A stretch of 64,000 nt of DNA from Leptobacterium sp964389205 (lineage in GTDB: Bacteria; Bacteroidota; Bacteroidia; Flavobacteriales; Flavobacteriaceae), in NCBI GenBank assembly GCA_964389205.1, contig CAYMDH010000007.1:34144-98143 (forward strand), written 5' to 3'. This document shows, piece by piece, positions 8,702 through 15,856 of the stretch. The notes below the pieces were generated by a model. The model ran no database searches. It saw nothing but the letters and a program-made list of their open reading frames with translations, and was not told where the DNA came from. The first letter of the stretch is position 1. Every line of letters starts with the position of its first letter. Both the position numbers and the translations under genes were made by a program.

Positions 8702-8715
8702 TTTTTTGCTTAAAA
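8702..8715 (-). promoter_or_regulatory. Shared 14-bp upstream motif, copy 1 (before LanA3)
   Basis: On the + strand TTTTTTGCTTAAAA followed by CGT. The same 14 bases, followed by GCGT, occur upstream of precursor 4 (9099-9112). On the - strand both are followed by AAAAATACC and then TACACTT before the gene, so the two leader regions look like copies of one promoter. It could be the site of the cluster's LytTR regulator; this is inference. Confidence 0.45.
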
Positions 8716-8764
8716 CGTTTTACAAATTAATACAATCGGAATTTTAATTATAGAAGTATTATTC

Positions 8765-8808
8765 TTTTAGTAAAAAAGAGGTTTGGAGTAACCTCTTTTT
8801 TACTAAAA
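8765..8808. terminator. Strong intrinsic terminator after precursor 4
   Basis: A perfect 19-bp inverted repeat (8765-8783 with 8790-8808; core AAAAAAGAGGTT / AACCTCTTTTTT) with a 6-base loop. It stands 29 bases after the inferred stop of precursor 4 on the - strand and can work both ways. Confidence 0.85.
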
Positions 8809-8837
8809 CTTTATTATTGATTAAAGAATAAAGTTGA

Positions 8838-9021
8838 TTATCCAATAATAGAATCACATCCGCAAGTATGCCCCACCAAGTAGGACAAACAACATTAGTT
8901 TCGCATGTTCCTTGTGAAGGACAAAAGCATGAGCAAGTGCAACCTCCATTTACTTCATTTTGTTGTAAATTAGATATGGCATTTTTTTTAATGATAATTT
9001 TGATAATTTCTTTTTTTTCAT
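8838..9021 (-). pseudogene. Class I lanthipeptide precursor 4 (LanA4), broken by two apparent 1-base losses
   Basis: From the ATG at 9021 the frame reads MKKKKLSKLSLKK and then leaves the family pattern, stopping ten codons later. Adding one A to the A8 run of the leader restores NAISNLQQNEVNGG and a Cys-rich core (CTCSCFCPSQGTCETNVVC). Adding one G to the later G4 run (TGGTGGGG) restores WWGHTCGCDSIIG and a stop at 8838, just before a strong terminator. The repaired product has 61 residues with eight Cys. The 184-base span is exactly two bases short of 62 codons. The recovered leader matches its three neighbours, and SCFC-x3-GTC also occurs in LanA1. Either the gene is decaying or the homopolymers are sequencing errors. 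Confidence 0.7.
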
Positions 9022-9098
9022 GATTTATAAATTTTAATAGATTATTAAGAAAAACTTTTATTTTTAATAAGTGTACAGGTATTTTTTATAACTGACTC

Positions 9099-9112
9099 TT
9101 TTTTGCTTAAAA
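9099..9112 (-). promoter_or_regulatory. Shared 14-bp upstream motif, copy 2 (before precursor 4)
   Basis: Second copy of TTTTTTGCTTAAAA (+ strand), 78 bases before the precursor 4 start, again followed on the - strand by AAAAAATACC and TACACTT. See copy 1 at 8702-8715. Confidence 0.45.
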
Positions 9113-9152
9113 GCGTATAATAAATGAACATTATTGACTGAAGAGGTGTAAT

Positions 9153-9180
9153 TAAAAACCACCTGCATAGGCGGTTTTTA
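9153..9180 (-). terminator. Intrinsic terminator after the lanCB-LytTR operon
   Basis: The stem TAAAAACC-A-CCT / AGG-C-GGTTTTTA (9153-9164 with 9169-9180, one mismatch, loop GCAT) gives a T run on the - strand. It stands 25 bases after the LytTR gene and separates the enzyme operon from the precursor genes. Confidence 0.8.
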
Positions 9181-9204
9181 ATTTATTTTAAGAACAATGG
9201 TTAT

Positions 9205-9537
9205 CTATAAATTAGTAAAGTTGTCATTTAAAACGTTTAAGAAGTTTTTCTTTCTTCTTTTAGCTATTGGAAATTCTATTTCATTAGCAAGAATTACTTG
9301 ATCGTATTTAATTCTTTTTACATAATGAAGATTAATAATAACAGAAGCATGAATTCTAAAAAAAACAGTTTCTGGTAATTTTATTTGAGATAAGTTTTTA
9401 CTGATTACAAAATGATCGCCATTAACGAAATTTAAAGTACAATAACTTCCTTCAGCTTTTACAAATAAAATATTATTTAAATTTCTTATAACAACTCCTT
9501 TAGGGGTCTTTATTAATACTTTGTTTTGTTCTTCCAT
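9205..9537 (-). CDS. Stand-alone LytTR DNA-binding domain regulator
   Basis: 110 residues that are essentially one LytTR domain: I-L-F-V-K-A-E-G-S-Y-C-T-L near residue 23, then F-F-R-I-H-A-S-V-I-I-N-L-H-Y-V near 60 and the basic end I-A-K-R-R-K-K. LytTR domains usually form the output half of response regulators and bind direct repeats. Here there is no receiver domain and no histidine kinase nearby, so any signal must come another way. It is the last gene of the lanC-lanB-SpaB_C operon (22 bases after its neighbour), which points to control of the lanthipeptide genes. Confidence 0.88.
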   Translation of the reverse strand: MEEQNKVLIKTPKGVVIRNLNNILFVKAEGSYCTLNFVNGDHFVISKNLSQIKLPETVFFRIHASVIINLHYVKRIKYDQVILANEIEFPIAKRRKKNFLNVLNDNFTNL

Positions 9538-9559
9538 GATTTGGGCTTTTTTTCATCAA

Positions 9560-10456
9560 TTATGCTTTTTGATATTTTTTCTTAGCCCATTCAGATTTAT
9601 AATATCGATGTAAAAAGTCATAGCATACCATTTCATGCATACGATTATTTGATTTAAATAATCGATTCATTAACATATGAATATAACTGCCCATAAGGTT
9701 ATTTAGTTCCATTTTTAACGTGCCTGAATCCCTGTGGTTTAAAATAGCCTTAGCTACTTTTTCTGTATTTGCTGTTTTTTCATCTAGAATGTCTAAGATA
9801 GGAGCAAAATCAGGATTTTCTTCTCTTGTGAAAACCATGAAATCACTAATCTTACCTCTGTTTGCTCTATATTTAGCATCTAATTGTTTTTTTAAGGGGC
9901 GCGACATTCCAAACTCATTTCCAAAACCGGTTTTTAAACCGTCCATTAAAACAAGTTTGTTCTCATCTGTGTATTCAAATGAGTTTAGTAAATTTTCCAT
10001 AGCTCTTAAACTAAATAACCATCTAATTTCTTCTCCTTCATCTCCTTCAATAAGACTAATGAAATCTGCAATCATTTTACTATCATAAAAAAATAGTTCT
10101 TCTGCTATTTCAATGGTTTGGTCCCCGTAGCGTTCCATCTCTCTTTGATAGGTGTCCAATTGAACTTTCCATAACAGATCTTCCTCTATATAATGTTTAA
10201 AATGAACATGAAGCCTGTTTATTATTTCTGCAATATTCGCAGGATTTGTATAATGAAAGCGAACTCTTAAATGATGCTTAGGGTCTGAATATCGAATGAA
10301 AAACCATTGGTCTATAATATTAGCTTCTAGTAATTCATTAGCAATAACATTAATAGTTTCTGTTAGTATTAAATCTGCAGTTTTAGGACCTGTGTATAAT
10401 TTAAAATATACCCAGCTATCACCTATAATAAAATTTCTTTGTACGTTATTTTTCAT
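9560..10456 (-). CDS. Split LanB, C-terminal part: SpaB_C / thiopeptide-type bacteriocin biosynthesis domain protein
   Basis: 298 residues matching the SpaB_C domain found at the C-terminus of full-length LanB, here as its own protein. The diagnostic early pattern is W-V-Y-F-K-L-Y-T-G followed by Q-W-F-F-I-R-Y-S-D-P-K-H-H-L-R-V-R-F (about 50-70). In class I synthesis this domain eliminates glutamate from glutamylated Ser/Thr to give dehydro residues. It starts 5 bases after the stop of the large LanB part, so the two are made together and probably form one complex. Split LanB pairs are known from other Bacteroidota lanthipeptide clusters. Confidence 0.9.
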   Translation of the reverse strand: MKNNVQRNFIIGDSWVYFKLYTGPKTADLILTETINVIANELLEANIIDQWFFIRYSDPKHHLRVRFHYTNPANIAEIINRLHVHFKHYIEEDLLWKVQLDTYQREMERYGDQTIEIAEELFFYDSKMIADFISLIEGDEGEEIRWLFSLRAMENLLNSFEYTDENKLVLMDGLKTGFGNEFGMSRPLKKQLDAKYRANRGKISDFMVFTREENPDFAPILDILDEKTANTEKVAKAILNHRDSGTLKMELNNLMGSYIHMLMNRLFKSNNRMHEMVCYDFLHRYYKSEWAKKKYQKA

Positions 10457-10461
10457 TTCAA

Positions 10462-12702
10462 TTATTCTTCTTTAAGATCAGCTAATTTATTTTCATTGTA
10501 AAATGATACAACCATTTGATTTGTGTAATACCCTTCTTTTCCTTTTACAACACTTTCATTACTAAATAGAAACTCAGTTATTTTGAAATTAGGTCTTTTC
10601 TTCACAGTTTCTATAAGCATTCTCACTGAAGTTAAATTATCAAAATTGATTAATAATTCATTATCACCGTCACTTAACATAACTAAACTCGGTATTTTCC
10701 GAGAACTCAAAAATGATTTTAATTCTTTTTTTAATTTTGAATCATCATTTATAACTTTTACTAGTTCTTCGATGTCTTTTTTCTGAATGTTCCAAGTGGC
10801 TTCCTGAAGAATTAAATTTTCAAATTCTATCCTTGGGATGAAATCATACTCATTTGCAAATGGCCCTATGTTAAAACCAATACCTCCTCGCAATCCTTGA
10901 GTTTGCATATCTGATAAGAAGTGATAAATAGGTAATGAATTTGCAGAGTAATTATGAGCATTGGTTAAATGAGGAATCACTTCTTTATTAGTTCTTTTAG
11001 AACGCAATACAATACGCCTGTTATTTTTAACAGAAATCATAAGATCATCTAGAGGAAGTTGTTGATCTTTATCTAGAATAGATTGCGCCAAATACGGAAT
11101 TTCATAAGCACGAAAAGCCGGACGCATAAGAATATTACCAACTCTAGATTCTGGTAAATGAACAATTTCAGCTAAAATTTTATCTTTATTGATGGTAGCT
11201 TCAGTATCTATGATAGTTTGCGTGTATTTATTTAATGCGTCATCTCCATGACAAAACCTACCTAATAAGTTTGCCGCACTAGATCCACCAGATCCTGAAA
11301 ATTTAATTTTCTCTTCTCCATCAATATTTACAACTTCAATCATAGAAGATAGCGTGTCAGGTAAATCATTCCAATCTTGACTAAAATCTTTAAAATCATC
11401 ATTAGTTAAACGTATTGTATAATCGTCATCTTTAAAAGCTTTGAGAAGCTTTTTTTGTATTTTAGCTTGAAATGTATTTCGTGAAAATTCTGAAGTTCCA
11501 TTGTTGTTGACTCTTCCAGGTATTACAAGATCATCTACTAATGGATTGACATCTCCACTTCCTTGATTTTGACGGTATCCAACACCTATTTCTACATCAA
11601 GTGCATTTGCTAATAAAACCTCACGTTCTTCATAACGCTCAAAGAAAGCATCTTTAAATTTGGAAAGTACAGTTTCTTTAGGAGGTGTTGTTATATTGTT
11701 TAAAATGTGAAATCCTTTTCTAACAGATTCAATAACAGAAGCATCTAATGTATTTTTAGAATAATTAAGCTCCATATCAGTTTGAAAAAGAAACTTTAAC
11801 TCAAAAGTAGTATCATTTTGTTTTAAATGTTCACTTAATTTGACATAACTATCAGGATTGTTCCCTATTTTCTTATCAATTGTAGCAATTTTGTCATCAG
11901 CTTCTTTTAAAAACTGAATTAAATTTTCAGTATTCTTTAGTTTTTTTAATACAGATAAAATTTGTTCTAAGAATTCAGGGCCAGAAACAGAAGGTTCTAA
12001 TTCACTAATTAAAAGTTGACTATCTACTAGTTCTTCGATAAATTCAGTAGCATCTTCTAGTGTAATTTCATCATCAACAAGTGTTGTTGCAAGATCTTTT
12101 AAATAAGCACCTTTTTCTGCTTTGCTTATTATGAGTTGTAAATAATCGGAGTGGTCTACGGCTACGATATGATGATGTCTTCTACTGTTAATATATTTAT
12201 ATTCTATATATCTTAATTGATCTCCTGTTTTGTAAATACTAGAATTTGGATAAAATAGTAGTTGATCCCTTATATCTTTAGTTTTTATAAGGTCTTGAGA
12301 TAACGCTACTAGATAATTCATATCTAAACGCGTATGTCTATTATTTTTTGAGGGTGTATTTAATTTGATATTTGTAGTTTCGTCAATCGTTCCTAAAGCA
12401 CAGCCTGCAAATAAACCAAAAGGAGTACAACGAGAAGACATTCTAGCAATATATTTTAAAATTGCATATTTAAGTTTGTCATCTTTTTTATCTTCATTTG
12501 CCCATTTTACAGCTTCTTCATAAAGAGAAGGAGAAGCTAAAAATATTGCTTCTCTAATTATAGGAGTTTTAAAGGCTTCTTTTAATTCTTGATCAGTTAC
12601 AACATCTTTTGATGTTAAATCTTTGAAAAAGTTTAAAGGCAATAAGGGAGTTCTTAAAACAAAATTAGGGAAACTCTTATATGGATTTTTATTGGTATTC
12701 AT
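10462..12702 (-). CDS. lanB: Split LanB, N-terminal part: lantibiotic dehydratase (glutamylation domain)
   Basis: 746 residues, the length of the LanB N-terminal (glutamylating) region without SpaB_C. It opens with the LanB signature F-P-N-F-V-L-R-T-P-L-L-P and carries RCTPFGLFAG (91-100), strongly conserved in the family. These enzymes use glutamyl-tRNA to activate Ser/Thr of the precursor cores. The gene lies between lanC (37 bases upstream) and the SpaB_C gene (5 bases downstream). The chain looks intact, with no internal stop or frameshift. Confidence 0.93.
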   Translation of the reverse strand: MNTNKNPYKSFPNFVLRTPLLPLNFFKDLTSKDVVTDQELKEAFKTPIIREAIFLASPSLYEEAVKWANEDKKDDKLKYAILKYIARMSSRCTPFGLFAGCALGTIDETTNIKLNTPSKNNRHTRLDMNYLVALSQDLIKTKDIRDQLLFYPNSSIYKTGDQLRYIEYKYINSRRHHHIVAVDHSDYLQLIISKAEKGAYLKDLATTLVDDEITLEDATEFIEELVDSQLLISELEPSVSGPEFLEQILSVLKKLKNTENLIQFLKEADDKIATIDKKIGNNPDSYVKLSEHLKQNDTTFELKFLFQTDMELNYSKNTLDASVIESVRKGFHILNNITTPPKETVLSKFKDAFFERYEEREVLLANALDVEIGVGYRQNQGSGDVNPLVDDLVIPGRVNNNGTSEFSRNTFQAKIQKKLLKAFKDDDYTIRLTNDDFKDFSQDWNDLPDTLSSMIEVVNIDGEEKIKFSGSGGSSAANLLGRFCHGDDALNKYTQTIIDTEATINKDKILAEIVHLPESRVGNILMRPAFRAYEIPYLAQSILDKDQQLPLDDLMISVKNNRRIVLRSKRTNKEVIPHLTNAHNYSANSLPIYHFLSDMQTQGLRGGIGFNIGPFANEYDFIPRIEFENLILQEATWNIQKKDIEELVKVINDDSKLKKELKSFLSSRKIPSLVMLSDGDNELLINFDNLTSVRMLIETVKKRPNFKITEFLFSNESVVKGKEGYYTNQMVVSFYNENKLADLKEE

Positions 12703-12739
12703 TCAGTATTATGTTAGATAGAAAAATATTTTTTGAAAA

Positions 12740-13951
12740 TTAACTTATCATAAGGCATTCATCCCAATGCGATTCAAAGTCTGATAAATAATCAATGATA
12801 GCAAGTCCAATTCCTGCAACTCCTTCAAGTAAAGAAACTCTGGCCTCCCAATCTTTATCTTTTCCATTCCATTGTTTATAACCTGCATTGCCGTCTTCAT
12901 GAATGGCCAGTTTTAAACCGTGATCAATCCAATGAGAAGCAGCTTTTTTAAAGACAGGATCATTAGTTTCTTTATATAAACGATTAAAAACTTGAGCATT
13001 TCCGTAAGAACCATGACAAACTCCAGCGTCCATGACACCTGTTTCTTCATCTGTTTGTCGACCTACACTATTATTTAATATTTTTAAAGCTTTGGCTTTT
13101 AACTCATCGTCTTGAAGTGTTTTTGAGGCATACCAAAATGCCAAACCTATACCTAGGTCTCCATAGCACCAAGCTAAACGCCCTCCTCCTTCTTTAGGAG
13201 GGTCTGTAATCCAGCTAGGGTAATAAGAATGACCAACTTTCTCTTTGTTTTCATGTTTTCTCATGAAATTAATGGCTCCTTTTAAAAGCGGAGCTACACT
13301 ATTTTTAAAAGCTTCGATTCGATGAAGTTTAGCTAGAAATATAACAATACTGGACATTCCATGAGATAGACTTAAATTAAAACCTCTCATTCCTGTTTCA
13401 ATATCTAATGTAGATTCCCATTTGAAATCACCTCCATCTCTTTGAGCAGTGCTTTCTAAATCTGAAATCATTTTATTTAAATAGGTCTTATATCGTTCTT
13501 TCAGTTCCTCATTTTTAGTATTTTGATATCTTTTTAGGAAATAATAGGCATATCCAATACCAGCATGTAGAAAATCATAATTACCTTGCTGCATGTCATA
13601 ATTCATCACTCCTGATAAATAATCATCGAGATCTGCCAAAAGTTCATCATTGTCTGAATCCATAAAATCTGCTTCAGAAAGATGTTCAAAAACCCATCCA
13701 GCACCTGCAATACCTGTACAATATGTAGGGTATTGATATCCTTCATTTATTCTATTGATTGCTTCTTCCAACATATCTACACCAATATCTGCCTGATCAT
13801 TTGTATCTAGATATTTTGAATAATAAAAATGAAATAGAGCAATTCCAGAGATACCGGATAGTACTCCTATGTTTTCATTGTTTTTATATTCTTTTTGTAA
13901 AATTGTACTAATCTCTTTTAATTTTCCTTCTAAAACTTCTTTATTTTTCAT
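12740..13951 (-). CDS. lanC: Lanthionine synthetase C family protein (LanC cyclase)
   Basis: 403 residues of the alpha/alpha-barrel LanC family. The zinc ligands are all present: WCYGD (Cys262) and VCHGSYG (Cys312-His313), with the conserved HG of LSHGMS at 197-198. Repeating G-x-x-G motifs (LSGISGIA, TGIAGAG, LLEGVAGIGLA) mark the barrel. LanC adds cysteine thiols to dehydroalanine/dehydrobutyrine to close (methyl)lanthionine rings. It is the first gene of the operon lanC-lanB-SpaB_C-LytTR. No clear promoter box was found in the 188 bases to murI, which is divergent. Confidence 0.95.
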   Translation of the reverse strand: MKNKEVLEGKLKEISTILQKEYKNNENIGVLSGISGIALFHFYYSKYLDTNDQADIGVDMLEEAINRINEGYQYPTYCTGIAGAGWVFEHLSEADFMDSDNDELLADLDDYLSGVMNYDMQQGNYDFLHAGIGYAYYFLKRYQNTKNEELKERYKTYLNKMISDLESTAQRDGGDFKWESTLDIETGMRGFNLSLSHGMSSIVIFLAKLHRIEAFKNSVAPLLKGAINFMRKHENKEKVGHSYYPSWITDPPKEGGGRLAWCYGDLGIGLAFWYASKTLQDDELKAKALKILNNSVGRQTDEETGVMDAGVCHGSYGNAQVFNRLYKETNDPVFKKAASHWIDHGLKLAIHEDGNAGYKQWNGKDKDWEARVSLLEGVAGIGLAIIDYLSDFESHWDECLMIS

Positions 13952-14125
13952 AGTATTTTAAAGCAATATTTAATAAAATTAATTTTCTCTACTAATTTAT
14001 GAAAACTATTCGATTATTCTGTAAAATAAACCTTAATCTCTATAATAATATTAAATAATATCATGTAAGATATTACGGTAATTATATTTAAAACAAGGAA
14101 GCTCTATTATTTAAGTAATATTTGG

Positions 14126-14133
14126 TAAATTTG
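14126..14133 (+). promoter_or_regulatory. -7 box of murI (TAAATTTG)
   Basis: TAAATTTG fits the Bacteroidota -7 consensus TAnnTTTG and ends only 6 bases before the murI ATG at 14140, suggesting a very short or absent 5' UTR. No clear -33 TTG is seen. Confidence 0.5.
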
Positions 14134-14139
14134 ACCTTA

Positions 14140-14928
14140 ATGAGTAAGCAACCAATAGGTATTTTTGATTCAGGGATTGGAGGAACTTCTATTTGGAAGG
14201 AAATTATAAAATACTTGCCTAAAGAATCAACAATTTATCTAGCTGATAGTAAAAATGCTCCTTATGGAGATAAAAGCGAACAACACATAATTGATTTGTG
14301 TAAAAAAAACACAGAACTTTTATTAAAACATGATTGTAAGCTTATTGTAGTTGCTTGTAATACTGCAACCACAAATGCTATAAACTTTTTGCGCAAAAAT
14401 TACCCTATTCCTTTTGTAGGTATTGAACCAGCGATAAAACCAGCTGCTATACAAACCAATACAAAAACTATAGGTATTTTGGCAACTAAAGGTACCTTAA
14501 GTAGTTCTTTGTTTCATAATACTAATAATTTATACAGTCAAGGTGTTCATGTTATTGAGCAAGTAGGGGAAGGATTGGTTCCTTTAATAGAAGAAGGGAG
14601 GCTAGATGGTTCTGAGTTGTTTGAATTATTAAAATCTTATTTAACACCGATGATAGAAGCAGGGATAGATTATTTAGTATTAGGATGTACTCATTATCCA
14701 TATTTAATACCTGTAATTAAAAAAATAGTTCCTTCAACAGTTACCGTCATAGATTCTGGAGAAGCAGTAGCGAGACAAACAAAAAAAGTATTAGAAGAAA
14801 ATAAATTGCTTAACTTAAAAGATGAAAATAACGAACATTACCTCTATACGAATGCAAGCGAAAAACTATTAAATTATTTTCTTAAAGATGCATTAGTAGA
14901 AATGAATGTTACGTATCTCGATTTTTAA
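14140..14928 (+). CDS. murI: Glutamate racemase
   Basis: 262 residues. MurI makes D-glutamate for peptidoglycan. The start is ATG 14140 (MSKQPIGIFDSGIGG); the earlier in-frame TTG at 14122 would precede the promoter box. Catalytic motifs are all present: GIFDSGIGG with the base Asp, VACNTATTNA with the first catalytic Cys, and GCTHYPYL with the second. The last bases overlap the convergent folA stop. In related genomes murI usually follows the ompH genes directly, so the lanthipeptide locus probably sits between two ancestral neighbours (inference). Confidence 0.96.
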   Translation: MSKQPIGIFDSGIGGTSIWKEIIKYLPKESTIYLADSKNAPYGDKSEQHIIDLCKKNTELLLKHDCKLIVVACNTATTNAINFLRKNYPIPFVGIEPAIKPAAIQTNTKTIGILATKGTLSSSLFHNTNNLYSQGVHVIEQVGEGLVPLIEEGRLDGSELFELLKSYLTPMIEAGIDYLVLGCTHYPYLIPVIKKIVPSTVTVIDSGEAVARQTKKVLEENKLLNLKDENNEHYLYTNASEKLLNYFLKDALVEMNVTYLDF

Positions 14929-15416
14929 TGATCTTTTTTTCTTAGATACGTTAAATATGTAAAATCGTAAGCGTGTTTTTCATCTTTTGGATGGTAGTCT
15001 TCCTTTTTTAATTCCCATTTATTCATATTTATTGAAGGAAAAAACGCATCGGCGTCAAAATTACCATGTACTCTTGTGAGCTCTATTTTTTGAGAAACAT
15101 CCATTCCTATAGTGTAAATCTCTCCTCCTCCAATAATAAAAGGTTGATCATCATTTTTAACAGCTTTTAAAGCATCTTCAAGTGAATGTACTACAATGCA
15201 GCCTTCTGCTTTGTAATCCTTTTTTCGAGTAATGATAATATGCGTTCTTTTTGGAAGTAACTTAGGAAAACTTTCAAAAGTTTTTCTCCCCATAATAATA
15301 TGATGTCCAGAAGTGAAATCCTTAAAACGTTTAAAATCATCTGGTAAATGCCATACCAAATCATTGTTTTTACCTAGCGCATTGTTTTCAGCAGCAGCAG
15401 CAATAATTGTAATCAT
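14925..15416 (-). CDS. folA: Dihydrofolate reductase
   Basis: 163 residues, the standard bacterial length. N-terminal A-E-N-N-A-L-G-K-N-N-D-L-V-W-H-L-P-D-D carries the substrate-binding Asp, followed by GRKTFESFPK (NADPH site) and IIGGGEIYTIG. It regenerates tetrahydrofolate, needed by thyA at 21197. Its start overlaps the upstream 2TM-protein gene by 4 bases (ATGA), and its stop overlaps the murI end. Confidence 0.96.
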   Translation of the reverse strand: MITIIAAAAENNALGKNNDLVWHLPDDFKRFKDFTSGHHIIMGRKTFESFPKLLPKRTHIIITRKKDYKAEGCIVVHSLEDALKAVKNDDQPFIIGGGEIYTIGMDVSQKIELTRVHGNFDADAFFPSINMNKWELKKEDYHPKDEKHAYDFTYLTYLRKKDH

Positions 15417-15805
15417 AGGAGTTGATCCTTTTTTTTTAAATTAGAAGAAGGAAATTCATCTTCTACTTCTTTTGCAATTTTTTGAATTTTAGATTTTTGG
15501 ATAGTAACTAGTTTTTCCCGCTGTTTTCGCTCCCATTCTTTTCCTAGAAATCGGTGCGTTACAAAAACATTAAAAACATGAAATATTAGTAAAAAAGCCC
15601 ATAAAGTAATAGCCCAAATAAACCAATTATAATTTTCACCATACTTTAAAAACTTATTTACAATAATAAGAAAGACACTTCCAATTAAAAAAATAACAAA
15701 ATGATAATACAATCTCTTCTTTTGTTTTATTCTACGTTGAGCATTTTCAACAAGTTCATATTGTTCTTTATCAATTTCAGACATAGTTTTACTTTTAGAA
15801 AACAT
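15413..15805 (-). CDS. 2TM domain-containing membrane protein
   Basis: Up to 130 residues. A charged N-terminus (about 1-30, Q-R-R-I-K-Q-K-K-R) precedes two transmembrane helices (about 31-52 and 60-83) and a basic, Lys/Glu-rich cytoplasmic tail. This is the 2TM layout frequent in flavobacteria, where it may be a stand-alone protein or attached to LytTR regulators; its function is unknown. The start could also be the ATG at 15784 (MSEIDKEQYELV). A TAAATTTG -7 box lies on the - strand about 27 bases before 15805. It is translationally coupled to folA. Confidence 0.8.
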   Translation of the reverse strand: MFSKSKTMSEIDKEQYELVENAQRRIKQKKRLYYHFVIFLIGSVFLIIVNKFLKYGENYNWFIWAITLWAFLLIFHVFNVFVTHRFLGKEWERKQREKLVTIQKSKIQKIAKEVEDEFPSSNLKKKDQLL

Positions 15806-15856
15806 AGTTTTGATTACCTTTATCTCAACAAATTTAAGGCTTTTAATTCATAATTT

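Noticed and set aside
8649..8747. 32-codon + strand ORF with CSC and LC residues
   Set aside because: It lacks a Gly-Gly leader, lies over the upstream region of precursor 3 on the other strand and has no conserved start pattern; most likely chance.
9720..10088. 122-codon ORF opposite the SpaB_C gene
   Set aside because: It is the antisense shadow of a clear family member and has no family features.
14911..14951. Inverted repeat ACGTATCT / AGATACGT across the murI and folA stops
   Set aside because: Only 8 bp with a 25-base loop containing both stop codons; too weak to call a terminator.
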